This document shows positions 37,500 to 50,170 of a stretch of 64,000 bases of DNA, piece after piece. Where the stretch lies: contig JAFMSR010000002.1 of assembly GCA_022818135.1 (NCBI GenBank), positions 42,914,358-42,978,357 on the forward strand, written 5' to 3'. The translations under genes and the position numbers were made by a program. Numbering within the stretch: position 1 is the stretch's first letter; every line of letters begins with the position of its first letter. This DNA comes from Saxidomus purpurata. Its lineage: Eukaryota > Mollusca > Bivalvia > Venerida > Veneridae. A model generated the notes under the pieces. The model saw only the letters and a list, made by a program, of their open reading frames with translations. It searched no databases and had not been told where the DNA came from.

Positions 37500-38300
37500 A
37501 TTAAATATAGAAGCTCTATGCCTTGTGGTTTAGGCAAGGTGATTTTTCAGAGTTTGCCTATATAACTTTATGTAAAACAAGTGACCCTTGAAGGGCATGA
37601 TTTTAACAAACCAGAGAGAGTACCACTAGAAAATACTACATTGTACATACAAATAATCTGTGAATTTGGCCTTGCAGGGTTTTTTTGACAAGAAGATTTT
37701 TAAAGTTTCCAATATTTACATACATGTAATTCCTAGGGTTGGGTCAATTTAGACCCCAGGCACAGGTACTTGACATAGAATTTTGTGCATGGCGCTCTCG
37801 ACGCCCACACGATACATGTTCAAAGAAGAGGTTTCTGATCGATTTCTACGTAAATACAGAGGAACAGGTAAAACTAGCACACAATTTCATTAAAAGCCTT
37901 CTTTTTCTTCCAGACTGTGAACCCTGAAATTGACATCAATTCGATTCAAAGGAAAAGAACGCTAAACAAAATTTGAACTAAATTACACCCGAGGTGGCGC
38001 AACGTTATTCGGTTGTTATTCTATTAGTCAGAAACACGACCAATCAGCGTCGTGTGGAGCCTACAAAGCACTGTTTCAACACACTGAATGAACGCGTTTT
38101 AAAATACTTTTTCTTTCGGCCATGTTCTTCAGTCAACTGGATCCGTTTAGACAAATTTAAGACAGTTCAGAGCCAGGATGTTTCTGGGCAACTCCATGAA
38201 GTGGTTTATGAGAAGTCATAACGGACGGACGAAGGATATTCACCGATCCTAAAATCTCTCCTTGTACACTTCGTGATCAGGTGAGCTAAAAAAAAACCCA
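37500..38300. repeat. interspersed repeat remains
   Basis: 'tatgccttgtggtttaggca', 'caagtgacccttgaagg' and 'acaagaagatttttaaag' look like dispersed repeat words; the end at 38280-38296 'gtgatcaggtgagctaaaaa' recalls the GAGCTAAAAA ends of the 6.2 and 10.6 kb elements. Confidence 0.4.
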
Positions 38301-39614
38301 GAAACTTCTATATGTTATAACATTCTCACAAAAGTATAGCTTTCGCATGAAAAGAAAGCATAATATTTTTCAAATAAAAATGATATATGACTGCAAAAAG
38401 CCACCATTTATAAATATCTACAAATGTACCCCCACTGCACTGAGCAAACTGAAAGGCCTACACAGCAATTTACGAAATGCACCTGCTAACCAGAAAACGG
38501 ACACTTTTTCTTTGGGGCTCGACGCAAAGATAACAAAAGTAAACTATAGAAGATTAATCTAAGTTTTTGTATCACTCATTCAATTTCTATACTGTGAATA
38601 CGCCAAACTCGTATTACAGATAGAGAACTTATTCATTAATGGAAAAATATGAAACAATTTTTACTTTTTGAGTGATATACCAAGATTTCAAGATACCTTA
38701 TTTCAGTATCATTGCTCATAAAGCGAGACGAACCCACGTATTTCCCTCAACAATTACATCGTCCAGGTAAAATGATTTTTGACAGTAAGAGTAACTACAC
38801 GGATCTGACATGTATTTACTAACGTAGATATTGTCAAAACCGATTTATATACAAGTAGTTACACTGATTCTTGTGTTATCACTGATATCGTTCAATGTGG
38901 CTGTCAGGATCCTCATCTAGTTCTTGTTTAGTATCAGCATCAAAGGCACCACTGTCCACTTAATTCGTGTATTTTATCACTATTTGCATGTTCAACACTT
39001 TCCATTTCGTCATCATAATTTATGTTATCAGCACTTTTGTCTGCGTCATTAGCATTAACAGTGCTGACTGGCACAATCAACTTATCAACAATTGCTCAAG
39101 TCTTCATTATAACCAAGGTTTTCATCTTCAACATCGTCATGCTCACTGTCCATTTTTTGCATCAACCAGACTAACCCGTTGTCATTGCACCTGACGTCAT
39201 CATCAACATTTACGTTACCGGATATCCTCCTCCAGAATAGCTTTCATTTGGCATCATCATCGTTCAAGGTTTCGGCATCCCTTACTTTACCATACATATT
39301 CACGTAATAGCAATGACGTAACTTACGTTGTGACGTTTTTGGTACTAACTTGATCACAACGCCTGACGATACAGTCAATCTTTTTATTTTTGTCGCTGAG
39401 TTAGTCTACACTGACGAAACGAAATTGAATGGTTTAAGGGCAATTTCTCTAATTTGTTATGTCCAGTTCGTGTCTAGTTCATCTATCTCAACGTTAAGAT
39501 CGACTATTTCATAATCTGAATTAGCAAGGTAACACACTGTAGTGACTGTACTATTCAAGTTCCTCAGCAGATAATGCTAAACGCGGAGAAGCTTTAACGG
39601 CACGATATTTACGA
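38301..39614. other. no gene seen
   Basis: AT-rich with CATCATCA-type low complexity at 38900-39260. Nothing coding recognised. Confidence 0.4.
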
Positions 39615-39620
39615 GTTAAA

Positions 39621-40010
39621 TACGGAATTCCGTTAGGGCCATCTGCATATTCGCCTTACGAGTATTTGAAAGTACGATGACGAAAACACGAAACCGCGAA
39701 AGTACGATGACGAAAACACGAAACCGCGAAAGTACGATGACGAAAACGCGAAGGTACGATGATGAAAACGCGAAATTGTATCGCATTTTCACCATCGTGT
39801 TTTCGCCATCGTACTTTTGCGTTTTCATCATCGTAGTTTCGCGTTTTCGTGATCGTACTTTCGAGATTTCGTGTTTTCGCGTTTCCGTCATCGTACTTTC
39901 GAGTTTTCGTCATCGTGTTTTCGCGTTTTCGTCATCGTACTTTCGTGATTTCATGTTTTCGCGTTTTAGATTATTTCATTCGTAGGCGATGGCCCTTACG
40001 GAATTCCGTA
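39621..40010. mobile_element. fold-back element of GTACGATGACGAAAACG modules
   Basis: Ends TACGGAATTCCGTTAGGGCC and (inverted) TACGGAATTCCGTAAGGGCC, flanked by GTTAAA on both sides (39615-39620, 40011-40016), a likely 6-bp target duplication. Inside, a module of about 27 bases (AAAGTACGATGACGAAAACG) occurs four times forward (39668-39776) and then many times inverted (39785-39965). Each end is itself a palindrome (TACGGAATTCCGTA). 390 bp. Confidence 0.75.
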
Positions 40011-40668
40011 GTTAAAATCGAATGACAGGTAATGTAATTTTGATAAAAAGATTTTCATTGACAATAGGATTCAACAACGCCGTCGCCGTTAAAAATATTT
40101 TCGACCATTAAAACCATATATACAGTCGCAGATATCAAAATTACAAAACAGTTAAACTTATAACATTTGACGGGACTCCGATCACCAGAGACACCTAGCC
40201 GCAGATTTTTGAGCTCGAACACTTTACACAAAGTAGTGCCAGATTGTCTCTTTGCTTTCGTGATGATAAGCACAATCCTGTCTAAATGATTAAAGCACGA
40301 TAGTGCAGTTTGTCGTTTTCTGACAGAAAAAGTTTTAATATAGCCGATATCTCTCACGTATCAAAATTAAACATTGCAAAATAGCTATTTTCGCGCAAAA
40401 TATAATAAAATACGAAAACTTAAAGTTTTTGGTTAGATTAAGTGTTTAACTGGGAAAAAAGTCATCATATCGTGTATATAATTGAATTTATAGATTATTA
40501 GCCAAAATGACTGGACTTTAAGGTCAGTTTGCACATTCGACCGCCTTTTAGTACTTCCGCACTTTGATAACTATTAGCATTACATGAGCCAAACTCTAAT
40601 TGTGAATAGTGGTTTTCCTTTTTGATCTTGTTCTTGAAAGAATGGTGTTCGTAAATAGTTTGTTTTCA

Positions 40669-40854
40669 TCAGTCAATGTGAACTTGCAACTGTTCCACTC
40701 TACCATGTAGAAGAAATGTTTGATTCAATGTCATGACCCCAGTTTCTGACTTCTCTATTTGTCTTGAAATATAATCCAAATGTCCTTGTTTGTTCAATAG
40801 GTAATCAGCAATCACCTTCTCGCTCTCACTAAGAACATGAGTACATTTTCGCAT
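40669..40854 (-). CDS. 61-codon open frame, not recognised
   Basis: Reads VLSESEKVIADYLLNKQGHL then DYISRQIEKSETGVMTLNQT. Has a heptad-like, helix-rich look but no recognised family, exon borders or repeats. May be a chance frame. Confidence 0.2.
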   Translation of the reverse strand: MRKCTHVLSESEKVIADYLLNKQGHLDYISRQIEKSETGVMTLNQTFLLHGRVEQLQVHID

Positions 40855-41089
40855 TGATTCTTCATGTTTGTGCTATACGTTTAAGCAAACAAAGATAGTA
40901 ATAGAAGCAAGTCTAACATTTGTATTATTGATCCTCTTGTTAAGTATGTTCGTGTATTCATTCCGCACAAACATTTCCTATTTTAGTATACCCGAAACTG
41001 GTGAGCTATTGTGATCATTATGTACCATGAATTAGCTTCAAACGACAAACCCTCAAAATTATTTCAATATATTTCAACAAACGTTTCCG

Positions 41090-41830
41090 AGATGGTCCTC
41101 TTTAAAAAAAATCAATCATTCCATTTTATATCAATTATTTCAATCATCATGAAACTTGGTCAGAATGTCTGTCTCATTGATTTCTAGGTCAAGTTCGAAT
41201 CTGGTTAACCTTGTTCGAAAAAAAGGCCACATGGTCGAACAATGTAAGTTCTAGAGGTCACATTCATCAACAAATCACCGTGATAATTGGTCAGAATGTT
41301 TGTTTCATTGGTCCCTTGTTCAGTTTTGAATCTGGGTCACCTGAGATAAAAACTAGGTCACACGATTAAATTAAAAGAGAACCCTTGTTAACAGTCTAGA
41401 GGGCACATGTATTAACAAATCTTCATGAAAATTGGTCAGAATGTTTTTCTCAATGATTTCATGGCCAAGTTCTGGGATAAAAACTTCGCTACATGGTCAA
41501 ATCAAAGAAAAAGTTTGTTAACTGTATGTCACATATATAAGCAATCATCATGAAAATTGGTCTGACTAGATCTCTAGATGAGCTCTAAGTCAAACTCGAG
41601 ACTGGGTCAAACTAAGTAAAAACATCGGTCACAATGTACGTTAGTCTTGACCTTTGGACTTACCTTTTTGTTTTTGCAGCTTCGGTAATGAAATTTGGAC
41701 TGTGTGTACAGTTTAGCAAGCAGGTTTCAAAAATTTCCTTAATCATGACTTTCATGACATATTTTCCTTTCTTCTGGAGCAATGGTACTCGGGTGACCGA
41801 TACAGGACGGACTTGTTTTACGTAGGTGTC
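41090..41830. repeat. degenerate tandem repeat, about 120-bp units
   Basis: Recurring 'atcatgaaa.ttggtcagaa', 'tgtttgtctcattgat', 'aggtcaagttcgaatctgg' and 'ctaggtcaca'. At least four units. Confidence 0.75.
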
Positions 41831-41955
41831 ATTCTTTTTTTTCACTTAAATAAACCGGGAGTTATTGAGCTAAGATTCTTGTCTTGTAGCATGTGTAGTG
41901 GCCCTTTGTTCAAACAATGCCACTGTTGCCATAGACTATTTTATGTCAGAACATA

Positions 41956-42565
41956 TTTAGCTCACCTGAGCGCTTTGTGCTAAAGATGGGCTGTTGTGTT
42001 CGCCTGGTGAGTGTGCGTGCGTGTTTTGACATTTTCTTTAAACGACATCTCCTAAAACGCTAGACAGAAGTTGAAAAAAGCTAAGTAGTTATTATTTGGC
42101 CCGTAGCATTATCTAGTGGACTTCTCCCGCATGAAAATTGACCCCGCCCAGGCGGTGACTTGATATTACACTGTATTATACAGGAAAAGCCTAATAAAAT
42201 TTTCTTATCTGAAAGCATACGGTTTTGAGCTTAGACATTGGCATGAAACATTTCCTAGTGGACCTACATCGGTCAAATTTGATCCCGCTTTGGTGATCAC
42301 TCGATTTTACATGGGTAAGTTAAAACAATATTCTTTTCTAAAGCAACAAAGCTCTGAGCTTAGATATTTCGAACATAACATTGTATAGAGGACCTAACAA
42401 GTTTGTTCAAACCCCTGGGTCAATTTTCGCCCCGTGGCCAGGCTTATTCAAGTTTTTTTTATTATCTTGTCTCAAACCAAAAGGCCTAGAGCTTAGATAA
42501 TTGGCATATAGCACATCCTAAGATTGCTCAAATTGCGAGTTCCATTGGGTTTGATCGACCTGGCA
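41956..42565. repeat. degenerate tandem repeat, related to 29690-30130
   Basis: Starts TTTAGCTCACCTGAGC and continues with units carrying 'gagcttagata', 'cattgtatagaggacct' and 'ccctgggtcaatttt'. It is the same family as the repeat at 29.7-30.1 kb. Confidence 0.75.
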
Positions 42566-43965
42566 ATTAAGGGAAGCTGCATCGTTTAAACTGCAAGTCA
42601 CATAACACCTATGAAAATTTCTGAAAAGTGAAGGTGTCGCATGATGATATATATTGTATATATTTTACGTTGTCAATTTTTTGTTCATTGTCAATGTATG
42701 CGCTGACTATACTCAACATTTAATGAACTTATTTTTGCATAAAATATTCAATTATAATATTGTTGCGACTGAACGTCAGACACATTGAGACCTTTCAGCG
42801 GTAGTGATATCGCGTGATCTTTACTTTCGAAGCTCCGGCGAATCTACCATTATATCATGACATTTTACATTGAGAGTGAATACAAAAGTAAGGCTATACT
42901 TTACATTTTTCTCCAGCTTAATATTCTATAATTTGTCTCGCCCATGAAACATTATTTACCTAAAGGCATAACTATAGCTTAAGTGTTAACAAACTAGAGC
43001 GTTTATTTCAATACATGGCCGTATCATATTTAATGAATTTGGAACACGGTATTTGCAATTTAGAATCATACACAATACCTCTACCCGCAAAAGATTTATC
43101 TAAAACATTTCAAAATGTCAATATAAAAGGACTGCCAGCTTTAGTTCACTTGCCGTTTAAGTATATAGGATATCGCTATACAAATAATTATAACTTTTCA
43201 TTCATTTTTTCAGGGTTTCATTGTACAAATTATGCTTGTAATTGATAATATATATCTTATAGCATGACAATTTACATACATTTAAATATATATCACTGAT
43301 ACAAATGTAATTAAAATCGTATTTTTGTACAATGAAATCCATCTGAAAAGTTACAATTATTAAGACTTCCTACTTTCATTTTAACATTTAGGTTGTACAT
43401 GTCCAAATTTGAAACAGTAGTGTTTTGCCACACAATGGTATAGATCTCTGACACTGTGTAGCTATGATTCAGGCCACCTGAGGTCAAAGTTCGAGTCATA
43501 GCAAGAGACCGTTCCGACGGTTATAGTTTGTTAACCGCCTGTTAGCCAAAGAACAACAACATTATACCTATATGACTGGTGTCTGTCAAAAAATATGCTT
43601 CTATACCGCTTCCGTTTAAATGTCTATAGATATCTATTAAAACCTGTGTCTGAAAGGTTGAGCCGGCTAAACTCTAAAACATTTTCGTAAAAAATCGAAG
43701 TTATAAGATCTTCAAACAGGATTTGACTGGAACTTTAACAATATCACAGTTGCCTGGTATGAAGCACAACCTATCTAGACCACAAAACACTGTAAATATA
43801 TATGTCTGTCTTATACTTAAATTATACTATTTTACTTCAATTACTAATAATTAAACAATTTGCATCAAAATTTATTAACGCCATTTATAGTCCTTCTATT
43901 TGAAAAGATATTCCATTTGTTATGTTCTATTGTAATCAGAATCATTAGTATTTTGTGGAACCATC

Positions 43966-44150
43966 TTGATGCAGTGGTAGTGTGTTCGCCTCAGGGTTGG
44001 AGGGTCCGTAGGCATGCAGCCATGACTCGGTAAATGGTGATGATCTCTATAGTGAGAATTTGCTGCTTTTGTTCAGTTAAGCATATGAATCTTTGCTGTT
44101 TCTATTTCTCTTTCTCTCCCTTCGGGGTTGAATTCCATATGGAGTGAGTC
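43966..44150 (+). repeat. tRNA-derived SINE fragment
   Basis: 'ATGCAGTGGTAGTGTGTTCG' fits an A box; GGAGGGTCCGTAGGCATGC is a decayed T-arm region. Followed by 'ctctcccttcggggttgaa'. No intact B box, so not a functional tRNA gene. Confidence 0.45.
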
Positions 44151-44627
44151 ACGAGAGCGATTAATACTAGTTGTAAGAAAAAAATCGAGAAAAAATAAAT
44201 CAGCATAAATTAAATTAACACTATTTAGGCACCTTAAATCTGTAATTCTCAATACCAGATTTATATTGTTTTGTTTCTGTCTAATATGCCCGGAATATAA
44301 GTATTAAATACCTACGGGCATAATGTTGAATGAAGTAAAAACACGTAAGCGGATGATACCCCTACATATAGATGCTCCGTTATTCAAAACAGACCATACA
44401 ATGCAGTCATACACCACTGTAAAATGCTGTGTAAAAACAACAACAACAAAACCCCGAACAACTTGCTTTCTCACATGAAAAGACCTAGCTAGTACTCGAC
44501 AGACTAAAACTTTTTCAGCACAATAAGCTTATCTGGGATCAGTATTTTTTTTCGGATTATATCTGATTTTTAAAGACAAAGTCCGACTGTTTAAAAGTTG
44601 ATGATCATGTTAAATAGAATAAGAGAC

Positions 44628-44692
44628 AACGGAGGGGTAAAGCGTCGGACTGCTAACCAGGAGGTCGTGGGTTCTCATCCTGGAAGTGGCAA
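44628..44692 (+). repeat. tRNA-like sequence (Ser-GCT-like), probably SINE or pseudogene
   Basis: GGTAAAGCGTCGGACTGCTA then ACCAGGAGGTCGTGGGTTC: D-arm end, anticodon stem with CTGCTAA loop (anticodon GCT), then a T-arm whose B box GGTTCTCATCC has lost the GA. The 5' acceptor half is not found. Confidence 0.45.
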
Positions 44693-45003
44693 TTTTTACT
44701 GCGACCTTCCAAATCCGTTCATTCTGAGCGAGTATTTGTCAGAGCCCCAGGAAGCACTCATCGAGGCAGTTAATGTAAGCTGCAAGTACTTGTTCTACAA
44801 CAGGTGTATACTGAATCAATAACAAAATAATGATTAATCCATTTTTAGTTCTTCTATAAAAACAGAAGAGCCATTGTCATAACCTTCTTGACGTCAGTCG
44901 GCAGTGTCGTCTTAAATCTAGTTATTAATAAGCTATCTAAAAATTCACTTTCTCGGTAACCATTAAAGCCTTGAAACTTCAGACAATTGCTTGGCATCAT
45001 ACT

Positions 45004-45226
45004 ATGGCCTCTGTGACCGAGTGGTTAAGGTCACCGACTGATGATCACTTGTCCCTCACCGCTGTAGGTTTGTGCCCTACTTGTATCGGATTCTTTTATG
45101 TCTGGAAGCTATCTATGTTCTACCCAGGTGCCCACCCGTGACTGAAATAATGCCCGAATTGGTACCAAGGATCTTCTTCCTCCATGAAAGCTGGAAGTTG
45201 CCGTTGGGTGCGACGTTAAATCCGAA
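45004..45226 (+). repeat. tRNA-derived SINE
   Basis: Head GGCCTCTGTGACCGAGTGGT has a good A box (tGACCGAGTGGTTAAGG); the B box is decayed (GGTTTGTGCCC). The body with 'tctacccaggtgcccaccc' and 'ccgttgggtgcgacgttaaa' is a SINE core I associate with bivalves. Confidence 0.7.
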
Positions 45227-45345
45227 TCGATCTGGAAATATATTTTTACATAGATATGACTCCCTAAGGTTCGCTGTTCCTTCTAAATCAAAGAAAGACA
45301 CAACTGTCGTTGGAATGCTTGTTCATCTTCCGTTTCCTTGATATA

Positions 45346-45760
45346 GGATGTTAATTGTCATACTGCATGTACTAGTAACGGTGATAAGTTCAGATTGCAT
45401 AAGACTTTTGCATGAAATTCCAATGCCGAATTGGTACCAAGGATCTTCTGTATCCTCCATGAAGAGCTGTGAAGTTGCCGTTGGGTGCGACAGCTCAGTT
45501 AAATCCACGGAATCAATCTGGAAATATATTTTGGTACATAGATATGACTCTAGATGTGTCGCGGTTTCTTCTAAATCAAAGAAAGACAGCAACTGTCGTT
45601 GGAATGTTTTAGTTGCAATGGTCTTCCGTTCCTTGATATTGGATGTTAATTGTCATACTGCATGTACTAGGTCAACGGGTTGATAAGTTCAGATTGCATA
45701 GGACTTTTGCTATGAAAGTTCCACGGTTGAGCATTGGTATCGTAATGTTGATTTTGCTAA
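45346..45760. repeat. mosaic second copy of 45144-45420, mixed with satellite words
   Basis: A second copy of 45144-45420 starts at 45421, but extra pieces are interspersed: AGCTCAG after 'gtgcgac', 'ACGG', 'GGTAC', 'GCAATGGT' and 'GGTCAACGGGT'. These follow the order of the 45-bp minisatellite unit that begins right after. See findings. Confidence 0.65.
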
Positions 45761-45819
45761 CATACTGTACCCCAAAGAGGTGTCCTGGTTGAGTCTAGAA
45801 GTGACACAGCTCAGATAGG

Positions 45820-46496
45820 TCCACGGGTTGACATTGGAAGCAATTGTGGTACAGCTCAGATGTGTCTACGGGTTGATACTGGTAGCAAAGGTGGAGCAGC
45901 TACGATAGGTGTACGTGTTGGCATTGGTAGCAATGGTGGTACAGTACAGTACGTGTTGATATTGGTAGCAATGGTGGTACAGCTTAGGTCTACTTGCATT
46001 GGTACTGGGTACATTTTTGACATTGGTAGAAATGGTGGTACAACTCACATATGTCTACTGATTGACATTGTTAGCAATGGTGGTACAGCTCAGACAGGTC
46101 TACGTGTTGATATTGGTAGCAATGGTGGAACAGCTAAGATAGGTCTACGTGTTGGCATTGGTAGCGATGGTGGTACAGTTTTGATATTGGTAGCAATGGG
46201 GGTACAGCTAAGATAGGTCCACGGGTTGACATTGGTAGCAATGGTGGTTTAGCTAAGACAGGTCCACGGGTTGACATTGGTAGCAATGGTGGTTAAGCTA
46301 AGATAGGTCAACGGGTTGACATTGGTAGCAATGGTGGTTTAGCTCAGACAGGTCCACGGGTTTACATTGGTAACAATGGCGGTACAGCTAAGATAGGTGC
46401 ACGGGTTGACATTGGTAGCAATGGTGGTACAGCTCAGATAGGTCCGCGGTTGACGTTGGTAGCAATGATGGTACAGCTCCGATAGGTCAACGGGTT

Positions 46497-46545
<49 letters not shown>

Positions 46546-48115
46546 AATCTTTATTTCACGAAGGTAGCACCAATAGACATTTATACAAATTTGTTCATAC
46601 ATCACTATTTCATTGTGGCCTTCCATAAATTACAAACGCTTATCAAATAAATACATACATATAACTTCCACACGTACAGCCATTGCAGGTACAAACATTT
46701 TCTCATAGTCACACTTTAAACTTGGTTTTATACAAAACTCATACAAAATTATAATTGACAGCTCAGATAGGTCCACGGGTTGACATTGGTAGCAATGGTG
46801 GTACAGCTCAGATAGGTCCGAAGGTTGACAATGGTAGCAAAATGGTTGTTCAGCTCCGATAAGTGTACGGGTTGACATTGGTAGCAATGGTGGTACAGCT
46901 CAGATAGGTCCATGGGTTCACAATGGTAGCAATGGTTGTACAGCTCAGATAGGTCCACGGGTTGACATTGGTAGCAATGGTGGTACAGCTCAGACAGGTC
47001 CAAGGGTTGACATTGGTGGCAATGGTGGTACAGTTCAGATAGGTCTACGGGTTGACATTGATAGCAATGGTGGTATAGCCAGATAGGTCTACGGGTTGAC
47101 TTGGAGCGATGGTGGTCGTTGTGGTCTACGGGTTGACATTGATAGAAGGTGGTATGCCAGTGGCCACGGGTTGCAGGTAGCAATGGTGTAGCAGATAGGT
47201 CTACGGGTTGACATTGGTAGCAATGGTGGTACAGCTCAGATATGTCCACGGGTTGACATTGGTAGCAATGGAGGTACAGCTCAGATATGTCCACGGGTTG
47301 ACATTGGTAGCAATGGAGGTACAGCTCAGATATGTCCACGGGTTGACATTGGTAACAATGGTGGTACAGTTCAGATAGGTTTACGGGTTGACATTGGTAG
47401 CAATGGTGGTACAGTTCAGATAGGTCTACGGGTTGACATTGGTAGCAATGGTGGTACAGTTCAGATAGGTCTACGGGTTGACATTGGTAGCAATGGTGGT
47501 ACAGCTCAGATATGTCCACGGGTTGACATTGGTAGCAATGGAGGTACAGCTCAGATATGTCCACGGGTTGACATTGGTAGCAATGGAGGTACAGCTCAGA
47601 TATGTCCACGGGTTGACATTGGTAACAATGGTGGTACAGTTCAGATAGGTTTACGGGTTGACATTGGTAGCAATGGTGGTACAGTTCAGATAGGTCTACG
47701 GGTTGACATTGGTAGCAATGGTGGTACAGTTCAGATATGTCTACGGGTTGACATTGGTAGCAATGGAGGTACAGCTCAGATAGGTCTACGGGTTGACATT
47801 GATAGCAATGGTGGTACAGTTCAGATAGGTCTACAGGTTGACATTGATAGCAATGGTGGTATAGCCAGATAGGTCTACGGGTTGACATTGGTAGCAATGG
47901 TGGTACAGTTCAGATAGGTCTACGGGTTGACATTGGTAGCAATGGAGGTACAGCTCAGATATGTCCACGGGTTGACATTGGTAGCAATGTTTAGTCTCCG
48001 GGTTGACATCGGAAACAATAGTGATACAGCTCAGATCGGTCTACGGGTTTACATTGGTAGCAGTGGTGGTACAGCTAAGATTGGTTCACGGGTTGAAAAC
48101 GGTAGTAATGCGCTC
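45820..48115. repeat. 45-bp minisatellite
   Basis: Unit: GGTACAGCTCAGATAGGTCC then ACGGGTTGACATTGGTAGCA then ATGGT. About 45 units with variants (gttcag, ctacggg, tatgtcc, ggaggt). In 47180-47700 a 270-bp higher-order period is clear: TTTACGGGTTG occurs at 47380 and again at 47650. As 45 is divisible by 3, frames stay open for hundreds of codons on both strands; I read none as coding. 47085-47180 is degraded. A retroposon interrupts at 46497-46755. Confidence 0.95.
46497..46755 (-). mobile_element. retroposon tail inside the minisatellite
   Basis: (TAA)n at 46497-46543 followed by 'tgaaatctttatttcacgaa': on the minus strand a 3' end with AATAAAG and an (ATT)n tail, as in many LINE/SINE ends. 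About 210 bases of non-satellite sequence follow before the 45-bp units resume. Confidence 0.6.
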
Positions 48116-48555
48116 CTTGTGAACTGTTAAATGAAGTTGAACATGAACTTCATGTATTGCAGCATTACCCTTGATACGACAGTTTTCGTTAAGATTTACT
48201 TTAGTAGCAAGATAAATCATTAGTGTGATCATCACACTCACGTTTCATTCAATGTTGAATCATTGTTTTTCTGTTGTATATTTTCTCCAATTGGCTTTTC
48301 TTATTTAGGAATGAATTCGATGGTAATAGCACAGTTTTTCTGTATTTATTCAGCATCATAATACGTATTTTAATCAGGTTTCTTGTCTTTGTTCTGCATA
48401 TAAGCACTAAACAATAAGACATTAACCACACTGTAGAACTCATAACAAAAGTGATCCATATTTCGGCTCGAAGTGAAGCGTCCGCTATTAAGGTTGGCGT
48501 TCAAGCAATCGGAACATCACCGGAAAAAGCCGAGTGATATTCCGATTGGACGTTT
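48116..48555. other. no gene seen
   Basis: Unique AT-rich spacer between the minisatellite and the 6 kb inverted-repeat element. Confidence 0.4.
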
Positions 48556-49290
48556 AAGGTAGGTCAGTACCTTTCGTCAGTAAAATTAAAAGTTGTCACA
48601 TTTGTTTGAAATTTGGTACATGTGTATATTGTGCCCATCTGCGTTGCATGGTAACGTTTTTATTCACATGACGTCACGTGACGTCATTTAACAACGCCAT
48701 CTGGCGACAGCGTACCGGAAGCATACCGTCATGTGGTTATTGTTATGTTATTTTGTCATTTGTGGACCTACTTTTATTTTTCAAAGTTTGCTATAATACT
48801 TGCAAAATATTCTATCAATCGGTGTGCAAACTATTACACTTTAGTTTAAAAAGTATTACATTTCCGTCGAAAACGTACAGAAAAAACGTCAGAAACAACA
48901 TTTTTCTGCTCCATGAATTTTGGCATTTCGGAGAATAACCAAAAAAGTAGACGGTGAAAGATTTTGAAATTTTGACAATTTACTATTTTTGATATTTAAA
49001 ACTGAATAATTGAATAAAAATGGGATGTGTTCGGCTTAGATTTTTCAGAAAGCGCTCTTGAATAATGTCACTGTAACGCGAAAAAGTGACGACGCTTCTA
49101 GGAATAGGTAAATAAAGTGATCGTTTACGTACACGGAGTAAAAATGTCAAACAGTCACTGGACTCATTTTTTCAGACGTAACTTCCGAAAACTCCAATAT
49201 TTTAAAGGATGGAAGAAGCAATTTCTCAATATTTCATTTATTACCTACATATTTATAGGAAAATACTCTACCAGCTTACTAATTTCTTGA

Positions 49291-49560
49291 GTGTTGTCTC
49301 ACAGAAGTTGTTTTAAACGGTTTTCACAACTTCTCGAAAACAAAAGTCTTAAATGCTTCGAGTTAAAGCCTATCCTGACAACAGTAGAACCTTTACTAGC
49401 ACCGAATGATTATAAAGTAAAAGTACATTCCCACATTTTGCTAGAAAGTCAACGAAAATCCTTAATGCACAACCCGTATTGCTCAAAACTCGTGTACATG
49501 TTTAAGCCACGTTGTTGTTATCCTGGAAATGATCCCATCTATTTGCAGCTATTTGGATAA
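49291..49560 (+). CDS. open frame inside the 6 kb element, not recognised
   Basis: 89 codons beginning MLSHRSCFKRFSQLLENK, with a Cys-rich end (MFKPRCCYPGNDPIYLQLFG). No recognised domain. Could be a residue of a transposase exon. Confidence 0.25.
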   Translation: MLSHRSCFKRFSQLLENKSLKCFELKPILTTVEPLLAPNDYKVKVHSHILLESQRKSLMHNPYCSKLVYMFKPRCCYPGNDPIYLQLFG

Positions 49561-50170
49561 TATCGCAGTCAGGGAATTGACGTTGCTAAAATATTTGCTC
49601 TTTAAACATCTTAAAAAACATTTACATAATACTTTCTTCTTGAGTATATAAAACCATTCATAAGTTTTATGTTATAATAAAGAATTAAATGATAACGCAT
49701 ATCAGTGTCAGAAATCCTAGATATCCTGGTGGAAGAACGCCTGCTTCTAATAAGAGAAGTAGCGTGTTCAAACCACGTCGTACCAAAGACGTGAAACTAA
49801 ACAGTGACAACCGGTACATAATTAAATCAAAGAATAAAATGAGCCTTCAATTTTACAAGGTACTGTCAAATTACTTTCATAACATGTAATCATTAAACTT
49901 TTGAAAATGTGGCGTGCAATTAAAACTGTTTTCCGTTTGTGTGTTATTTTATCAAGTAATTTATAAAACGTGACACGTATCCTGTTTTCTTTCAAACGCT
50001 TAATTAACCATGCTAAGTCTCGTTTTATTGTAGTTCAATGGTGTACTTACGAAGATCAGAATTGTAATGATGATTGCATACAGACTGCAGGAGGCTTTGT
50101 GCTTAAATAATGATGTTTTTCTGACTACAAATAGTGCAATTATCAAATAATATATGACATTTAATACCGT

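Noticed and set aside
44628..45075. Functional tRNA genes
   Set aside because: B boxes are decayed, acceptor stems do not close, and SINE bodies follow.
46749..47897. 382-codon frame of LYHHCYQCQPVDLSE repeats, Cys/His-rich like a zinc-binding repeat protein
   Set aside because: It is the minus-strand reading of a 45-bp minisatellite; the other strand is also open in parts, indels break it, and there is no start context or exon structure.
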